In this document: piece by piece, positions 30,137 through 39,753 of the stretch | How positions within the stretch are numbered: position 1 is the stretch's first letter | Layout of the letters: the number at the start of each line of letters is the position of its first letter | DNA from: Spirochaetaceae bacterium | Lineage (GTDB): Bacteria; Spirochaetota; Spirochaetia; Treponematales; Breznakiellaceae | Length of the DNA stretch: 51,759 nt | Assembly (NCBI GenBank): GCA_031282145.1 | Contig: JAITEG010000138.1 | Coordinates: 1-51,759, forward strand | Reading direction: 5' to 3' | Made by a program: the position numbers and the translations under genes | The notes under the pieces: generated by a model | Told to the model about the DNA's origin: nothing | What the model saw: the letters and a program-made list of their open reading frames with translations, nothing else | Databases searched by the model: none

Positions 30137-30160
30137 AGCGGGATGCTACCAGGCATCCGC
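30137..30160. terminator. Possible shared hairpin at convergent gene ends (GCGGGATGC-TACCAG-GCATCCGC)
   Basis: 8-bp stem with one bulge, at the stop of the FlaA-like gene and just after the plus-strand gene. Confidence 0.35.
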
Positions 30161-30868
30161 CATATCGTCGGGGTCCCGGTTGTTCTCCGCAAAAAGATCC
30201 GTTACCGCCCGAAGATCATCAAAATAAACATAATAGCTTCCGTAGGTTTCCATCGGATCGCAGTCAATCCGGAAGCCGGTGATCTTAATACCCAACTGAT
30301 TGTTGTAATGATAATTTCGCTGAACAATGCCGTTGATACCGTCCGCCGCCTGGGGAGGAACCGCCACGGTGAGTTTTTTCCAGCCCTGAAAATTGAGTTT
30401 ACCTACATAAAGTTCAAAGGGCCGGCCGAAATAATCCTGCAATAGAATTTTCAGTTCATGATTGTAATTACGTCCCACCACCCAAAGGGAAATAGTTTTG
30501 GTAATCCCCTCAATCGGGATGGGCCGCATCGGAAAAATGGTAAAACTGGAATGACCCCGGCGGAGAAAATCCACTTTGGTGCCCAGAACATACCTATCGG
30601 GGATATTAAGCCCCTCCTCTTCAGTCAGAGGCTCCTTGTTTTGGGGACCGCCGCTGAAAAGCCGGGTCGTCGTATACCCCTCGTCGCTGGACATGGAGGA
30701 AAGCCAATACCCGTCATGCTCAAATTTATCTACCGATATTTCCTTTAACTGCTGCTGGGCCGCGTCAACTCCGATCCGTTCGGCATTGGGGGCGCCAATT
30801 TCATTTTGCTGGGCAAATAAAAACCCCGCACTAAACAGAATCAAAGCTGCTATAAAAACACGTTTCAT
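30146..30868 (-). CDS. FlaA-family flagellar filament outer-layer (sheath)-like protein
   Basis: Signal peptide; ISLWVVGRNYNHELKILLQDYFGR...LNFQGWKKLTVAVP...YYVYFDDLRAVTDLF. Confidence 0.82.
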   Translation of the reverse strand: MKRVFIAALILFSAGFLFAQQNEIGAPNAERIGVDAAQQQLKEISVDKFEHDGYWLSSMSSDEGYTTTRLFSGGPQNKEPLTEEEGLNIPDRYVLGTKVDFLRRGHSSFTIFPMRPIPIEGITKTISLWVVGRNYNHELKILLQDYFGRPFELYVGKLNFQGWKKLTVAVPPQAADGINGIVQRNYHYNNQLGIKITGFRIDCDPMETYGSYYVYFDDLRAVTDLFAENNRDPDDMADAW

Positions 30869-30882
30869 GTAACGGCCTCCTT

Positions 30883-31623
30883 TTAATTATTGGCTCCAGC
30901 GGCCCAAAGCTCTTGTACCCGCTGGGGATCCGCTAATTCATCACCATCATAGCGATGCTCAAAGATATCGGTCAGCGCCTTTAAATGGCTAAAATAAACA
31001 TAAAAATTGTTCACCTGCTCCGCAGGCGGGGTCCAAATACGGAATTTTACCAGGGTTAAGGAAGTCAACCGGGGTAATACCCGCTTTATTTGGGGGATGT
31101 TAGCGGGAACGGAAACCCGCAGGTTTTTCCAACCCTCATACGCAAGACTCCCGAAATTAAGGACATGCACGATCCCCGTATAATCCCGAACATAGGCTTC
31201 AAGCGTATAATTAAGATTAGAACCCCATACCCACATATCCAGTTCCTTAACCCGGCCCGGTATCGGTATTTCCGCGGGGCCCGCGTCATTTCCCCCGTCG
31301 GCCGCCACGGGATACACATCTACCCAGTTATACCCTTGCCGATCAAAACGGCCCCAAACACCCAGGCTGGTCTGTTCCTCGTCCGGCGTAGTCTTTATAG
31401 CCGTCGGCCCAAGAGCCACTTGGGTTATCTTGGGAAAGGTATCTGAATCTGTTTTGGTGGCGAATTTACTGCCCTCAATCCTCCAGGTATACCCATTACT
31501 ACCGTCAAAAAGATCCAGATCCCTGGATTGAAGATTAGCGATGCCTTCATCACCGAATACAAAAACGACCGCTATAAATGCCCAAAAAACAAAGCATACA
31601 GCCCGGCAACTTCCTTGTTTCAT
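30883..31623 (-). CDS. FlaA-family flagellar filament outer-layer-like protein (paralogue); start trimmed to MKQGSCR
   Basis: LDMWVWGSNLNYTLEAYVRDYTG...LAYEGWKNLRVSVP...FYVYFSHLKALTDIFE; AAGGAG 7 nt before ATG 31623. Confidence 0.82.
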   Translation of the reverse strand: MKQGSCRAVCFVFWAFIAVVFVFGDEGIANLQSRDLDLFDGSNGYTWRIEGSKFATKTDSDTFPKITQVALGPTAIKTTPDEEQTSLGVWGRFDRQGYNWVDVYPVAADGGNDAGPAEIPIPGRVKELDMWVWGSNLNYTLEAYVRDYTGIVHVLNFGSLAYEGWKNLRVSVPANIPQIKRVLPRLTSLTLVKFRIWTPPAEQVNNFYVYFSHLKALTDIFEHRYDGDELADPQRVQELWAAGANN

Positions 31624-31666
31624 CCCATACTCCTTTACCAATCATTGGGGAATTAGGTCTGTTACG

Positions 31667-31695
31667 ATTATATTTCTTTACGGGGCCTTTGTCAA
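31667..31695 (-). promoter_or_regulatory. Full-consensus sigma70 promoter TTGACA-N17-TATAAT for the flaA-like pair
   Basis: Plus-strand attata 31667-31672 and tgtcaa 31690-31695. Confidence 0.8.
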
Positions 31696-31795
31696 ACACT
31701 TAACCCCGTTTTACCATGAAAAAATAACAACACCCCTTTCATTATCGGCTCGGGGAGCCTTTTCTTAATCGATTTTTCATAAAAAAAACACGTAT

Positions 31796-32689
31796 TTACG
31801 GCATCACCGGTTTTTGGCGTATTAAATTTTTTATTTCCGTTTCCCGGGCCTTTTCCGGAATTCTCCGGCCCAAAACCGATATTTCTGAAGGAATCATCCC
31901 TTCCCTTCCCCCTTGACTCAGAATATTGAGGGCTTCCTCCGCCAGGGCCCAAGGAGAATCATCAAAAACAAGTTTCACATCCCGGGAACTTACCGCCGGA
32001 TCCATCCACGAAAAAAGAACCACCGGTATTTTTATCCCTCCCGCCAAAAAAGACGGGGGCGTTCCGGTCATCACCACGGAAATACCCATCCGGGAACTCA
32101 AATCCGCGTAGACATTCATGTAGAGGGGATCCTTCATATATTCCCCCGCCCGGAGTCCCTCAAGAAAGGCATCCCTATCCGAGCGGGACATAAGGGGATC
32201 CGGAAATACAAAAACCTCTTCCTCAGGCAGAACCAGAGCCGCCACACAGAGACCGGCCCGGTACATATCCAGGACCGTATCGGTTCCAAAAAAGAGGAGA
32301 TCCTCCTCCCCCTGGGGAGGGGACAAGCGGCCCCCAAGAACCACCGAGGGAACGTTTGGGTGCTGCCGGACATACCGCCGGGCGCCGTCACTGTACCGGA
32401 AGGGGAAAAACACACAAAAGGGCCGGGCCGATACCGCTTCCACGGCAAAGGGTACCATATCCTCCCCGGCGTTTTCACCGATGAAAACCGGTTTTACCGG
32501 CCGGAAAAACCGGACAGATAGTTCCAGCCGTTTCTCCCAAGTTCTTCGGATACCGTAAAGGGCATCAAAAAAAGGATCGGTTACCACCAGTACCGGGGAA
32601 CGGGAAAAAAACATCCCCGCCCAAAGGAGGGGAATGAAAATAATCACCCCCCATAGGATCAGTTTTCTTTTGTGCTCCCTCAGCCCCAT
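31796..32689 (-). CDS. Membrane-anchored periplasmic-binding-protein-like protein
   Basis: N-terminal TM anchor then alternating alpha/beta pattern with FFGTDTVLDMYRAG and VVLFSWMDPAVSSRDVKLVFDDSP. Confidence 0.6.
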   Translation of the reverse strand: MGLREHKRKLILWGVIIFIPLLWAGMFFSRSPVLVVTDPFFDALYGIRRTWEKRLELSVRFFRPVKPVFIGENAGEDMVPFAVEAVSARPFCVFFPFRYSDGARRYVRQHPNVPSVVLGGRLSPPQGEEDLLFFGTDTVLDMYRAGLCVAALVLPEEEVFVFPDPLMSRSDRDAFLEGLRAGEYMKDPLYMNVYADLSSRMGISVVMTGTPPSFLAGGIKIPVVLFSWMDPAVSSRDVKLVFDDSPWALAEEALNILSQGGREGMIPSEISVLGRRIPEKARETEIKNLIRQKPVMP

Positions 32690-32723
32690 ATCCGAACCAT
32701 GGCAAAACCGCCGTCCACGATGG

Positions 32724-33899
32724 TCAATCCGCGTTTTCCGCCTCTATGATGATGGTATAAGGCTCCTCCGGTTCGTCATCAAGACATCTCACCTTTACAT
32801 AGTAGGTCCCGGCCCGGAGATTTAGGGTAAGGCAAGAATCCAGGGATTCACCACCGTCGTCGTCCTCATCAACCAAGTCCTGGTGTATGTCATAAAGTTC
32901 AATATAGGTGTCAAGCTGGGTAGTATTTACCCCCCGGGTCCGGACCGTATAATTCCCGGCCCGGCTTATCTCGAATTTAACCCAATCCACATCGTTGCTT
33001 CGGTGAAAATTGTGCTGCTGGGAGGATCCCAGGGTTATCGTTTTTGCGGACGAAAAATCATCATCCCCTTCATATTCATCGGGAACCGGAAAAACCGATT
33101 CGGTAAAAAACGCGTGAAAACCGTAGGCCCCCGTTTCATCCCCATATCCCCGTACCTTGACAACATAACTGGTCCCGGCCGTCACCTGATATTGGATCCG
33201 GGCATTCCCATTGGAGCCCCCATCGTCATTCTCTTCCAGGACCCGTTCCGAACCTGCCTCGAAGAATTCCATAACCGTATCCGTATCCCCGGTGGTTTCC
33301 ATTCTCAAAAATCCATCTTGGTCCGGCAGGAGGAGAAAATAATCCGCGTCGCCCCGGCCGTGAATGGTGCGGTTGATAACATCGGCGGCTATTTCCACCG
33401 GCAGGAGATTTTCCCGGCTGTCAGGCTCGTAGACGTCCCAGGGAACCGAACTGGAGGTCCCGCCGTCTAAAAGCATTTCCACCAGGTTTTGGGTACGGGC
33501 AAAATCCGAGTGCAGGCTGGCCGCGATCTCCCGGTTGCCGGAGCGGAGGATCCGGGTATACACCCGGATGATACCGGCAACTTCGGTAATTTCACCGGAA
33601 ATCGTCAGATCCGCGCCGCCCCCCCCCGAAAGCAGGATAAAAGACCGGTTCGGCAGACCCGCTAACGCTTCGGTAAGCTGGGAAGCCCAATAAGAACTGA
33701 AAGCGGGAAGGCCGTCCCGATAGAACCACTGGCCGACCGCGATTTTCAGGGCGGGTCCTGAGGGGAGCAGCCCTCTTATGTCCACCGCGGTGCCCTGGAC
33801 GGTGTTGTCCAGTTCCGCCAGAAAACTGCCGGGACTCTGTCCATAAAGAACCGGCAAAATAACAAAGAAACAAAAACACAGTAATAGACCTTTGGGCAT
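32724..33899 (-). CDS. Secreted protein: FlgO/CsgG-like N-terminal domain plus two PPC-like beta domains
   Basis: Signal peptide; LKIAVGQWFYRDGLPAFSSYWASQLTEAL; two D(A/V)DW/YF...Y.V.V domains. Confidence 0.7.
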   Translation of the reverse strand: MPKGLLLCFCFFVILPVLYGQSPGSFLAELDNTVQGTAVDIRGLLPSGPALKIAVGQWFYRDGLPAFSSYWASQLTEALAGLPNRSFILLSGGGGADLTISGEITEVAGIIRVYTRILRSGNREIAASLHSDFARTQNLVEMLLDGGTSSSVPWDVYEPDSRENLLPVEIAADVINRTIHGRGDADYFLLLPDQDGFLRMETTGDTDTVMEFFEAGSERVLEENDDGGSNGNARIQYQVTAGTSYVVKVRGYGDETGAYGFHAFFTESVFPVPDEYEGDDDFSSAKTITLGSSQQHNFHRSNDVDWVKFEISRAGNYTVRTRGVNTTQLDTYIELYDIHQDLVDEDDDGGESLDSCLTLNLRAGTYYVKVRCLDDEPEEPYTIIIEAENAD

Positions 33900-33926
33900 A
33901 ACCCCCCCTCAATAATTTCGGGAATC

Positions 33927-33955
33927 AGTATATATTTAAGCGGGGGCTGTGTCAA
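33927..33955 (-). promoter_or_regulatory. Candidate sigma70 promoter TTGACA-N17-TATACT
   Basis: Plus-strand agtata 33927-33932, tgtcaa 33950-33955. Confidence 0.7.
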
Positions 33956-34023
33956 TGAATAGTGAACAGAACTCGCGGAGCAACCACGGGAACGCTATGA
34001 GAAATTGCGAGAACCCTCGAAAT

Positions 34024-35385
34024 TCAATTTTTGAAGCTATGGATAGGAGCAGGTATCCTGCCTCCCCGGGCTATAAAGGATTCACTTTTTGCCCCATTTA
34101 CCGCCATAATGGGGGTACCCCCGAGAAGGCCGCCGAATTCAGCCCATTCTCCGGCTTTTTTACCCGGAACCGGAATGACCCGTACCGCGGTGGTCTTATT
34201 GTTCACCATCCCTATAGCCATTTCATCGGCAATGATTGCTGAAATCGTTGCGGCGGAGGTATCGCCCGGGAGGGCAATCATATCCAGTCCTACCGAGCAG
34301 ACCGAGGTCATAGCTTCTAATTTATCCATACCTATGGAACCGGCTCTCACCGCCGCGACCATACCTTCATCTTCTGAAACCGGTATAAAAGCTCCGGAAA
34401 ATCCCCCCACATGGGTCGAAGCCATAACCCCGCCTTTTTTTACCATATCCGTCAGCATGGCCAGGGCCGCGGTAGTTCCATGGGTTCCCGCTGATTCAAG
34501 ACCCATCTCTTCCAAAATTCGGGCTACCGAATCTCCTACGGCGGGTGTAGGGGCCAAGGAAAGATCCAATATTCCGAAGGGAACCCCTAAACGTTTGGCC
34601 GCTTCCATCCCTACCAGTTGACCCATCCGGGTAATTTTAAAGGCAGTTTTTTTAATAATATCCGCCAGTTCATCAAAATTAGCATCCCGATGTCTTTCCA
34701 AGGCAGCCTTCACCACTCCGGGACCGGAAACACCGACATTAAGACATGCCTCCCCTTCTCCTACTCCGTGAAAAGCCCCGGCCATGAAGGGATTGTCCTC
34801 CGGCGCGTTACAAAAAACCACTAATTTAGCGCAGGCGAGCCCATCTATTTCGGCGGTCTTTTCCGCGGCAGCTTTGATCACCTCTCCCATACGGCGGACC
34901 GCATCCATATTGATACCGCTTTTCGTACTAGCCACATTTACCGACGCGCAAACCCGTTCCGTGAGGGACAGCGCCTGGGGAATTGAATCAATAAGCCGCC
35001 GATCTCCCCGGCAAAACCCCTTCTGCACCAAGGCGGAGAAGCCCCCGACAAAGTCGATACCCAATTCCTTGGCGACCTCATCCAGGACCACCGCATAGGG
35101 GGTATAATCCTCATCCTCGGAAGAACCGGCAATGATGGCCAGGGGGGTAACCGAAAGGCGCTTATTGATTATAGGGATTCCGTATTCAACCTCTATCTGC
35201 CGGCCCGTATGAACCAGGGATCCCGCCGTCTTAAGGAGTTTGTCCCGGATCCTCCTCCGAGTCTCTTCACCGGACGCGGAAGCACAATCCAGCAGGGAAA
35301 CCCCCAGGGTAATGGCCCGGATATCAAGTTTATACCGCAGGAACATATCCACGGTTTCTTTTATTTCAAATGGAGTAAATAACAT
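34024..35385 (-). CDS. PFL/DUF711 (UPF0210) family protein
   Basis: [70 protein letters not shown]. Confidence 0.9.
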   Translation of the reverse strand: MLFTPFEIKETVDMFLRYKLDIRAITLGVSLLDCASASGEETRRRIRDKLLKTAGSLVHTGRQIEVEYGIPIINKRLSVTPLAIIAGSSEDEDYTPYAVVLDEVAKELGIDFVGGFSALVQKGFCRGDRRLIDSIPQALSLTERVCASVNVASTKSGINMDAVRRMGEVIKAAAEKTAEIDGLACAKLVVFCNAPEDNPFMAGAFHGVGEGEACLNVGVSGPGVVKAALERHRDANFDELADIIKKTAFKITRMGQLVGMEAAKRLGVPFGILDLSLAPTPAVGDSVARILEEMGLESAGTHGTTAALAMLTDMVKKGGVMASTHVGGFSGAFIPVSEDEGMVAAVRAGSIGMDKLEAMTSVCSVGLDMIALPGDTSAATISAIIADEMAIGMVNNKTTAVRVIPVPGKKAGEWAEFGGLLGGTPIMAVNGAKSESFIARGGRIPAPIHSFKN

Positions 35386-35391
35386 ACGTTT

Positions 35392-35661
35392 TTATATACG
35401 GTGCATGGCGCTAAAAACTTGTTCATGCATGATGCTGATGGATACCTTCATGGCTTTCCCAATTTCACCAAGTTCTTCTTTGACCTTTTCCAGGGAAACA
35501 CTGCCTTGGGAGAGATCAACCATCATAACCATGACAAAGTTACCTTTTAAAATGGTTTGACTTATATCCTCTATGTTGATATTCCGCTCCGCCAAAAAGG
35601 CGCTTACCCGGGCAATAATACCGACCCGATCGGTACCTACCACGGTGATAATCGCGTTCAT
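35392..35661 (-). CDS. ACT domain protein (UPF0237)
   Basis: ITVVGTDRVGIIARVSAFLAERNINIEDISQTI; next to DUF711. Confidence 0.92.
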   Translation of the reverse strand: MNAIITVVGTDRVGIIARVSAFLAERNINIEDISQTILKGNFVMVMMVDLSQGSVSLEKVKEELGEIGKAMKVSISIMHEQVFSAMHRI

Positions 35662-35671
35662 CCTGTCCCCC

Positions 35672-36754
35672 CTAATCCGGCTTTACCATATGTTCGGTAA
35701 GGAACAAATCCAATACCGTTAAGAAAAGAATTACCACCATCGGGCCCACAATAATACCATTAAATCCAAAAACACTCACCCCCCCAAGGATAGCAAAAAA
35801 AATGATCAGGGGATGCAGTTGGATCCGGTTCTGCAAAAACATCGGACGCAGAAAATTATCCAGGGTAGAAATAAAAAATCCCGAAATAATAAGAAACAGT
35901 ATCCCCTTGAAAATTTCACCATTAAGGATACGTATGACTCCGATGGGCAGCCACACGAGACCCGCCCCAAACATAGGGATAAAAGCGCAGATCAGGGTCA
36001 ATCCAGCGAAAACCAACGCCCCCTTAACCCGGAAAATGATAAAAACAATATAAGCCATAATAGCCTGAACCAGGGCGACCATAATGTAACCGAAAACAAG
36101 ATTCCGGGTAATATCCTTAAATTTCCCCACCAGGGCGGTAATATACTCTTTCCTGATTGGAATAGCGTGAAGAACGAGCCGGGAAAGATAAGCGCCGTCC
36201 ATATAAAAGAAAAAGAGGCTAAATATCATCAGGATCAGCCCCAAAAGAAAAGACCCTACATTCCGGGCTATACTGCTGCTCATCTGTATAAGGTTCTGGA
36301 GACTAGAGCTCAAATAGGCGACTATTCTCCGCAAGATTTCATCGGCACTGATGATGATCTGATCCGAGGTAATGTCCCGGATAAATTCGGATATTTTTTC
36401 CAGCATATCCTTGATGACCCCGGGGTTATGGTTAAAGGTATCCCTTGCCAAACGGATAAGTTCCGTGATCTGTCTAAAAAACTGGGCGGCCACAAAAAAA
36501 AGCGGGATCAGGATGAGTATCACCGTTCCTAAAGAAAATATCCCCGCCCATATATTCTTATATATCACCCCTTTTATCCCTGAGGTTCTGATTCTTTTTG
36601 TTACCCGTTGGTGCAGGGGACTTAAAAGTATATACAACAAAGTAGACCACAAAAGAACCGTAAAAAATGGGGCAAAAAGCCGGCACACCATCACCAGCAA
36701 CAAGATGAGGATAGCGGCAAACACGAAGGTTTGTACGGCCTTTGATCCATTCAT
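35672..36754 (-). CDS. AI-2E family transporter
   Basis: Multiple TM helices; LICAFIPMFGAGLVWLPIGV and ILGGVSVFGFNGIIVGPMVV. Confidence 0.88.
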   Translation of the reverse strand: MNGSKAVQTFVFAAILILLLVMVCRLFAPFFTVLLWSTLLYILLSPLHQRVTKRIRTSGIKGVIYKNIWAGIFSLGTVILILIPLFFVAAQFFRQITELIRLARDTFNHNPGVIKDMLEKISEFIRDITSDQIIISADEILRRIVAYLSSSLQNLIQMSSSIARNVGSFLLGLILMIFSLFFFYMDGAYLSRLVLHAIPIRKEYITALVGKFKDITRNLVFGYIMVALVQAIMAYIVFIIFRVKGALVFAGLTLICAFIPMFGAGLVWLPIGVIRILNGEIFKGILFLIISGFFISTLDNFLRPMFLQNRIQLHPLIIFFAILGGVSVFGFNGIIVGPMVVILFLTVLDLFLTEHMVKPD

Positions 36755-38742
36755 AGCTCTAACAATATCCTTTCCGCTTCAGCCCTTCGGGAATAACCGG
36801 GGTTACGGGTCAGGAGGTCTTGAATATACCGCTTAGCCGAATCGGCGTCCCCAAGACTGACATAGGTATTACCCAAGGCAAAAATGGCGTCCCAGTTATT
36901 GGGAGCCAGCCGTACCAAATCCCGGTAAATATCCCGGGCCTTGGTGAGGTTCCCGGCGCCTAAATAAGCCAACGCCAAATTTTCCCGGACCGTAATATTA
37001 TTGGGCTGTACCGTCAAGGCCCGCTCGTAGTGTTCCACACTTTGGGTCCATTTTTCCTGTTTGGCGTAAGCCTGCCCCATATTGTTGTTAACTTCAAAAT
37101 TGTTCGGTTCCACCCGATAGGCTTCGCCGAGAACTTCCAAAGCCTGATCCGGAAACCCTTGGGCGGTATAGAATTTTCCCAAATTTATCCGGGGCAAAAG
37201 ATACCGGGGATCCAAAGAAGCGGCTTTAGTATACGCCATAACCATATCGTCCGAATTTCCCGCCGCCTCATAGGCAAGTCCCAGGGTATAATTATATTCT
37301 TTGTTGTTCGGGGCCCCATCTACGGCTTTTTTGGCGAACCCCACCGCTTCGTTTTTTTTATTAAGGGCAAGCTTAACTACCGCTATGTTATAATTGGTCC
37401 GGTCGTCGTTGGGAACCGCTTCCAGGGCCTTACCAAAGGAAAGCTCCGCGGCGGCATAATCCCCGGCAGCACTCTGGGCAACCCCCAGTTCCCGAAGGGC
37501 GGCGAGGTCCCGGGGATCGTATCGCAAAACCTGGTTGAATGCCTCTATCGCCCCCCGGACATCCCCCTTGGCAGAAAGGATTCTGCCTATTCCCCGGTGA
37601 GCGGCGGTATAATCGGGCCGTATGGCCACCGCCTGACGGAAGGCGGCCAGGGCATCATCCCGCTGCCGTAATTCGTAAAGGGCTATCCCCAGGTTGTACC
37701 AAGCGGGTTCAAACCGGGCATTAAGACGGGTAACCGCTTCAAAAGACTGCCGGGCCTCCGCAATTTTATGGGAACTGAAATAGGCCCGTCCTAATTCATA
37801 GGAAGCCATAAAATTATGGGGCTCCAGCCGAACCGTTTCCCGAAATTCCTCCACGGCGTTATCCCATTGACCAAGATCCCGGTATATCTTTCCCAGGGTG
37901 TTGTGGGGCATAGCCTGGGAGGGATCCTTTCCGATAGCCTCCCGGGCATAGGCTTGGGCGGCTCGAAGGGCGTCCTGTCCTTGGGGGCTATTTTTATTCC
38001 GGGAATACCCGTCATAATAGGTATCCGCCATCTCGGCAAACTTTTGCGCTTCAAACCGGGGCTGCCCCGGAGGCATATTGGTCCGGGCGGAATCAAAGGC
38101 TTGCAGAGCGCTGTTGAAATCATTCCCCGCCACCGAGGCCTTTCCCTGGGAAATATAATCGTTTACCAGACGCATCCGCGCCTGTAGTTCCCGGGACTGC
38201 CGGGCAAGTTCTTCTTCCTCCGCTTTACGCCGGGCCGCTTCCGCCTCCTCATTGGCCCGTTTTTCCGCCTCCGCCACCATCCGGGCGGCGGCTTCGGTCT
38301 CTTCCCGGGCCCGCTCCTCCTCGGCATTCCGGCGGCGCTCCGTCTCCAGCCGTTCCATGGCGGCCATCTCTTCCAGGGATGGCCGGGCATTAACCACCTG
38401 TTCCCGGGCGAGGGCTTCCCGCTGGGCGGCCAGAATCGCGTCCCGCACCTCACGGGCTTCTTCGTCGGAAACATCCTCAATCAGAAGACGATCCAAAAGA
38501 TCCAGAGCCCGCTGATAGGCCTCCTGTTCCATATATTCCCGGGCAAGTCTGATGATGTTGTTACGGGAAGTATCAGCCCCGTTACTATGAGTTTCGTTAA
38601 GGATACTGACCAGCCCCTCAGCGTCTTCCTCTTTCGCTTGTTTTTTATCTTTGCTTAAGAGAAAAATCGTCCCGAGACTCAGTGATATAATAAGTATAGC
38701 CCCCAGAACTATCCCGCCGATAACTAAAACTCTTTTATTCAT
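36751..38742 (-). CDS. TPR protein with N-terminal TM and E/A/R-rich coiled coil
   Basis: TM then RRNAEEERAREETEAAARM coil then many TPR repeats. Confidence 0.82.
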   Translation of the reverse strand: MNKRVLVIGGIVLGAILIISLSLGTIFLLSKDKKQAKEEDAEGLVSILNETHSNGADTSRNNIIRLAREYMEQEAYQRALDLLDRLLIEDVSDEEAREVRDAILAAQREALAREQVVNARPSLEEMAAMERLETERRRNAEEERAREETEAAARMVAEAEKRANEEAEAARRKAEEEELARQSRELQARMRLVNDYISQGKASVAGNDFNSALQAFDSARTNMPPGQPRFEAQKFAEMADTYYDGYSRNKNSPQGQDALRAAQAYAREAIGKDPSQAMPHNTLGKIYRDLGQWDNAVEEFRETVRLEPHNFMASYELGRAYFSSHKIAEARQSFEAVTRLNARFEPAWYNLGIALYELRQRDDALAAFRQAVAIRPDYTAAHRGIGRILSAKGDVRGAIEAFNQVLRYDPRDLAALRELGVAQSAAGDYAAAELSFGKALEAVPNDDRTNYNIAVVKLALNKKNEAVGFAKKAVDGAPNNKEYNYTLGLAYEAAGNSDDMVMAYTKAASLDPRYLLPRINLGKFYTAQGFPDQALEVLGEAYRVEPNNFEVNNNMGQAYAKQEKWTQSVEHYERALTVQPNNITVRENLALAYLGAGNLTKARDIYRDLVRLAPNNWDAIFALGNTYVSLGDADSAKRYIQDLLTRNPGYSRRAEAERILLEL

Positions 38743-38751
38743 GTAACATCC

Positions 38752-39477
38752 CTATTCCAGCTCAAATGCGTCATCATAACCAAGAACTTCCTCGGTACCG
38801 GCGGAAAGACCGGTACTTTCTTCCGCCGCGGCTTGAAGGGAAGCGGATATTTCATCCAAAAGCCGCTGTTTTCGCTCGGCCTCAGCGCGGGCCGCGGCTT
38901 CCGCCTCGATCCGGCGCCGCTCTTCGGCGGCAAATTCTTCTTTAATAAAGGCTACCAGCTGTTCAATCCGGGGCCGCTTCGGTGACCGGGGTTCCAATGA
39001 CAGGTAAAGCTCATAATCGGAAATAGCATCCTTAAGGGAACCTGCCTGGACCATGGCGTTCGCCCGGTTCAAATAGGCTGATGCATAGGCGGGATCCGCC
39101 TCAATGGCCTGGGTATAATATTGGCCCGCATAATTCATACTACCCTTGATATAATAGACATTACCCAGGTTAAAGGCAATACGGGCGGTTTCATCCCCGC
39201 CCCGGGGAAGTATTTTTCGGAACACCGCAATGGCGTCATCCAGCCGGTCAAGCTGCTGGTAACTTATGCCCAGATAAAGACCTGCCCGGGTATTTGCCGG
39301 ATCCTCCGCCAGGGAAAGTTCCAGAAAGGGGATCGCTTCCTCTGGTTTGTTCAGGAGAAAACAGGTTTCCCCCTGGGTAAAGGCATCTTGGGCAAATCCC
39401 CGGGGCAAAAAAACCATCCATAAAATTATAAAAATTATACCAAAACCGAATTTTTTCACTATACGTGTCTCCGCCAT
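38752..39477 (-). CDS. Secreted TPR protein
   Basis: Signal-like N-terminus and TPR repeats, C-terminal charged coil. Confidence 0.78.
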   Translation of the reverse strand: MAETRIVKKFGFGIIFIILWMVFLPRGFAQDAFTQGETCFLLNKPEEAIPFLELSLAEDPANTRAGLYLGISYQQLDRLDDAIAVFRKILPRGGDETARIAFNLGNVYYIKGSMNYAGQYYTQAIEADPAYASAYLNRANAMVQAGSLKDAISDYELYLSLEPRSPKRPRIEQLVAFIKEEFAAEERRRIEAEAAARAEAERKQRLLDEISASLQAAAEESTGLSAGTEEVLGYDDAFELE

Positions 39478-39648
39478 GCTATTTTCACCCTGCTCTCAAA
39501 GGTTTGACATGAAGGATTAAAACAATTAATCTTCATACTAATAAAGATACCATAAAAAAGCGAAAAAAGTCATGGCCATGATAAAAGTTGTTCCCAGAAA
39601 ATCAAAACCAACAACGTCCTCTTTATATAGGGAATTATCGGGGTGCCC

Positions 39649-39674
39649 CGGTAAATTTTCGGCAGAATTTACCG
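39649..39674. repeat. Inverted repeat CGGTAAATT-TTCGGCAG-AATTTACCG in divergent intergenic region
   Basis: Perfect 9-bp arms, 8-nt spacer, 80 nt before the metallophosphoesterase start. Confidence 0.65.
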
Positions 39675-39753
39675 TAATCTTTTCCCTTTTTTATAAAAGC
39701 GAAGGGGAAACAGGATGGTCTTTTGTAAAATGGGGTGTATTTAGACAGGGATT

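Noticed and set aside
31740-31800. A/T runs and short GGCTC-CCC-GAGCC stem after the PBP-like gene
   Set aside because: 5-bp stem without adjacent U-tract; terminator status undecidable by eye.
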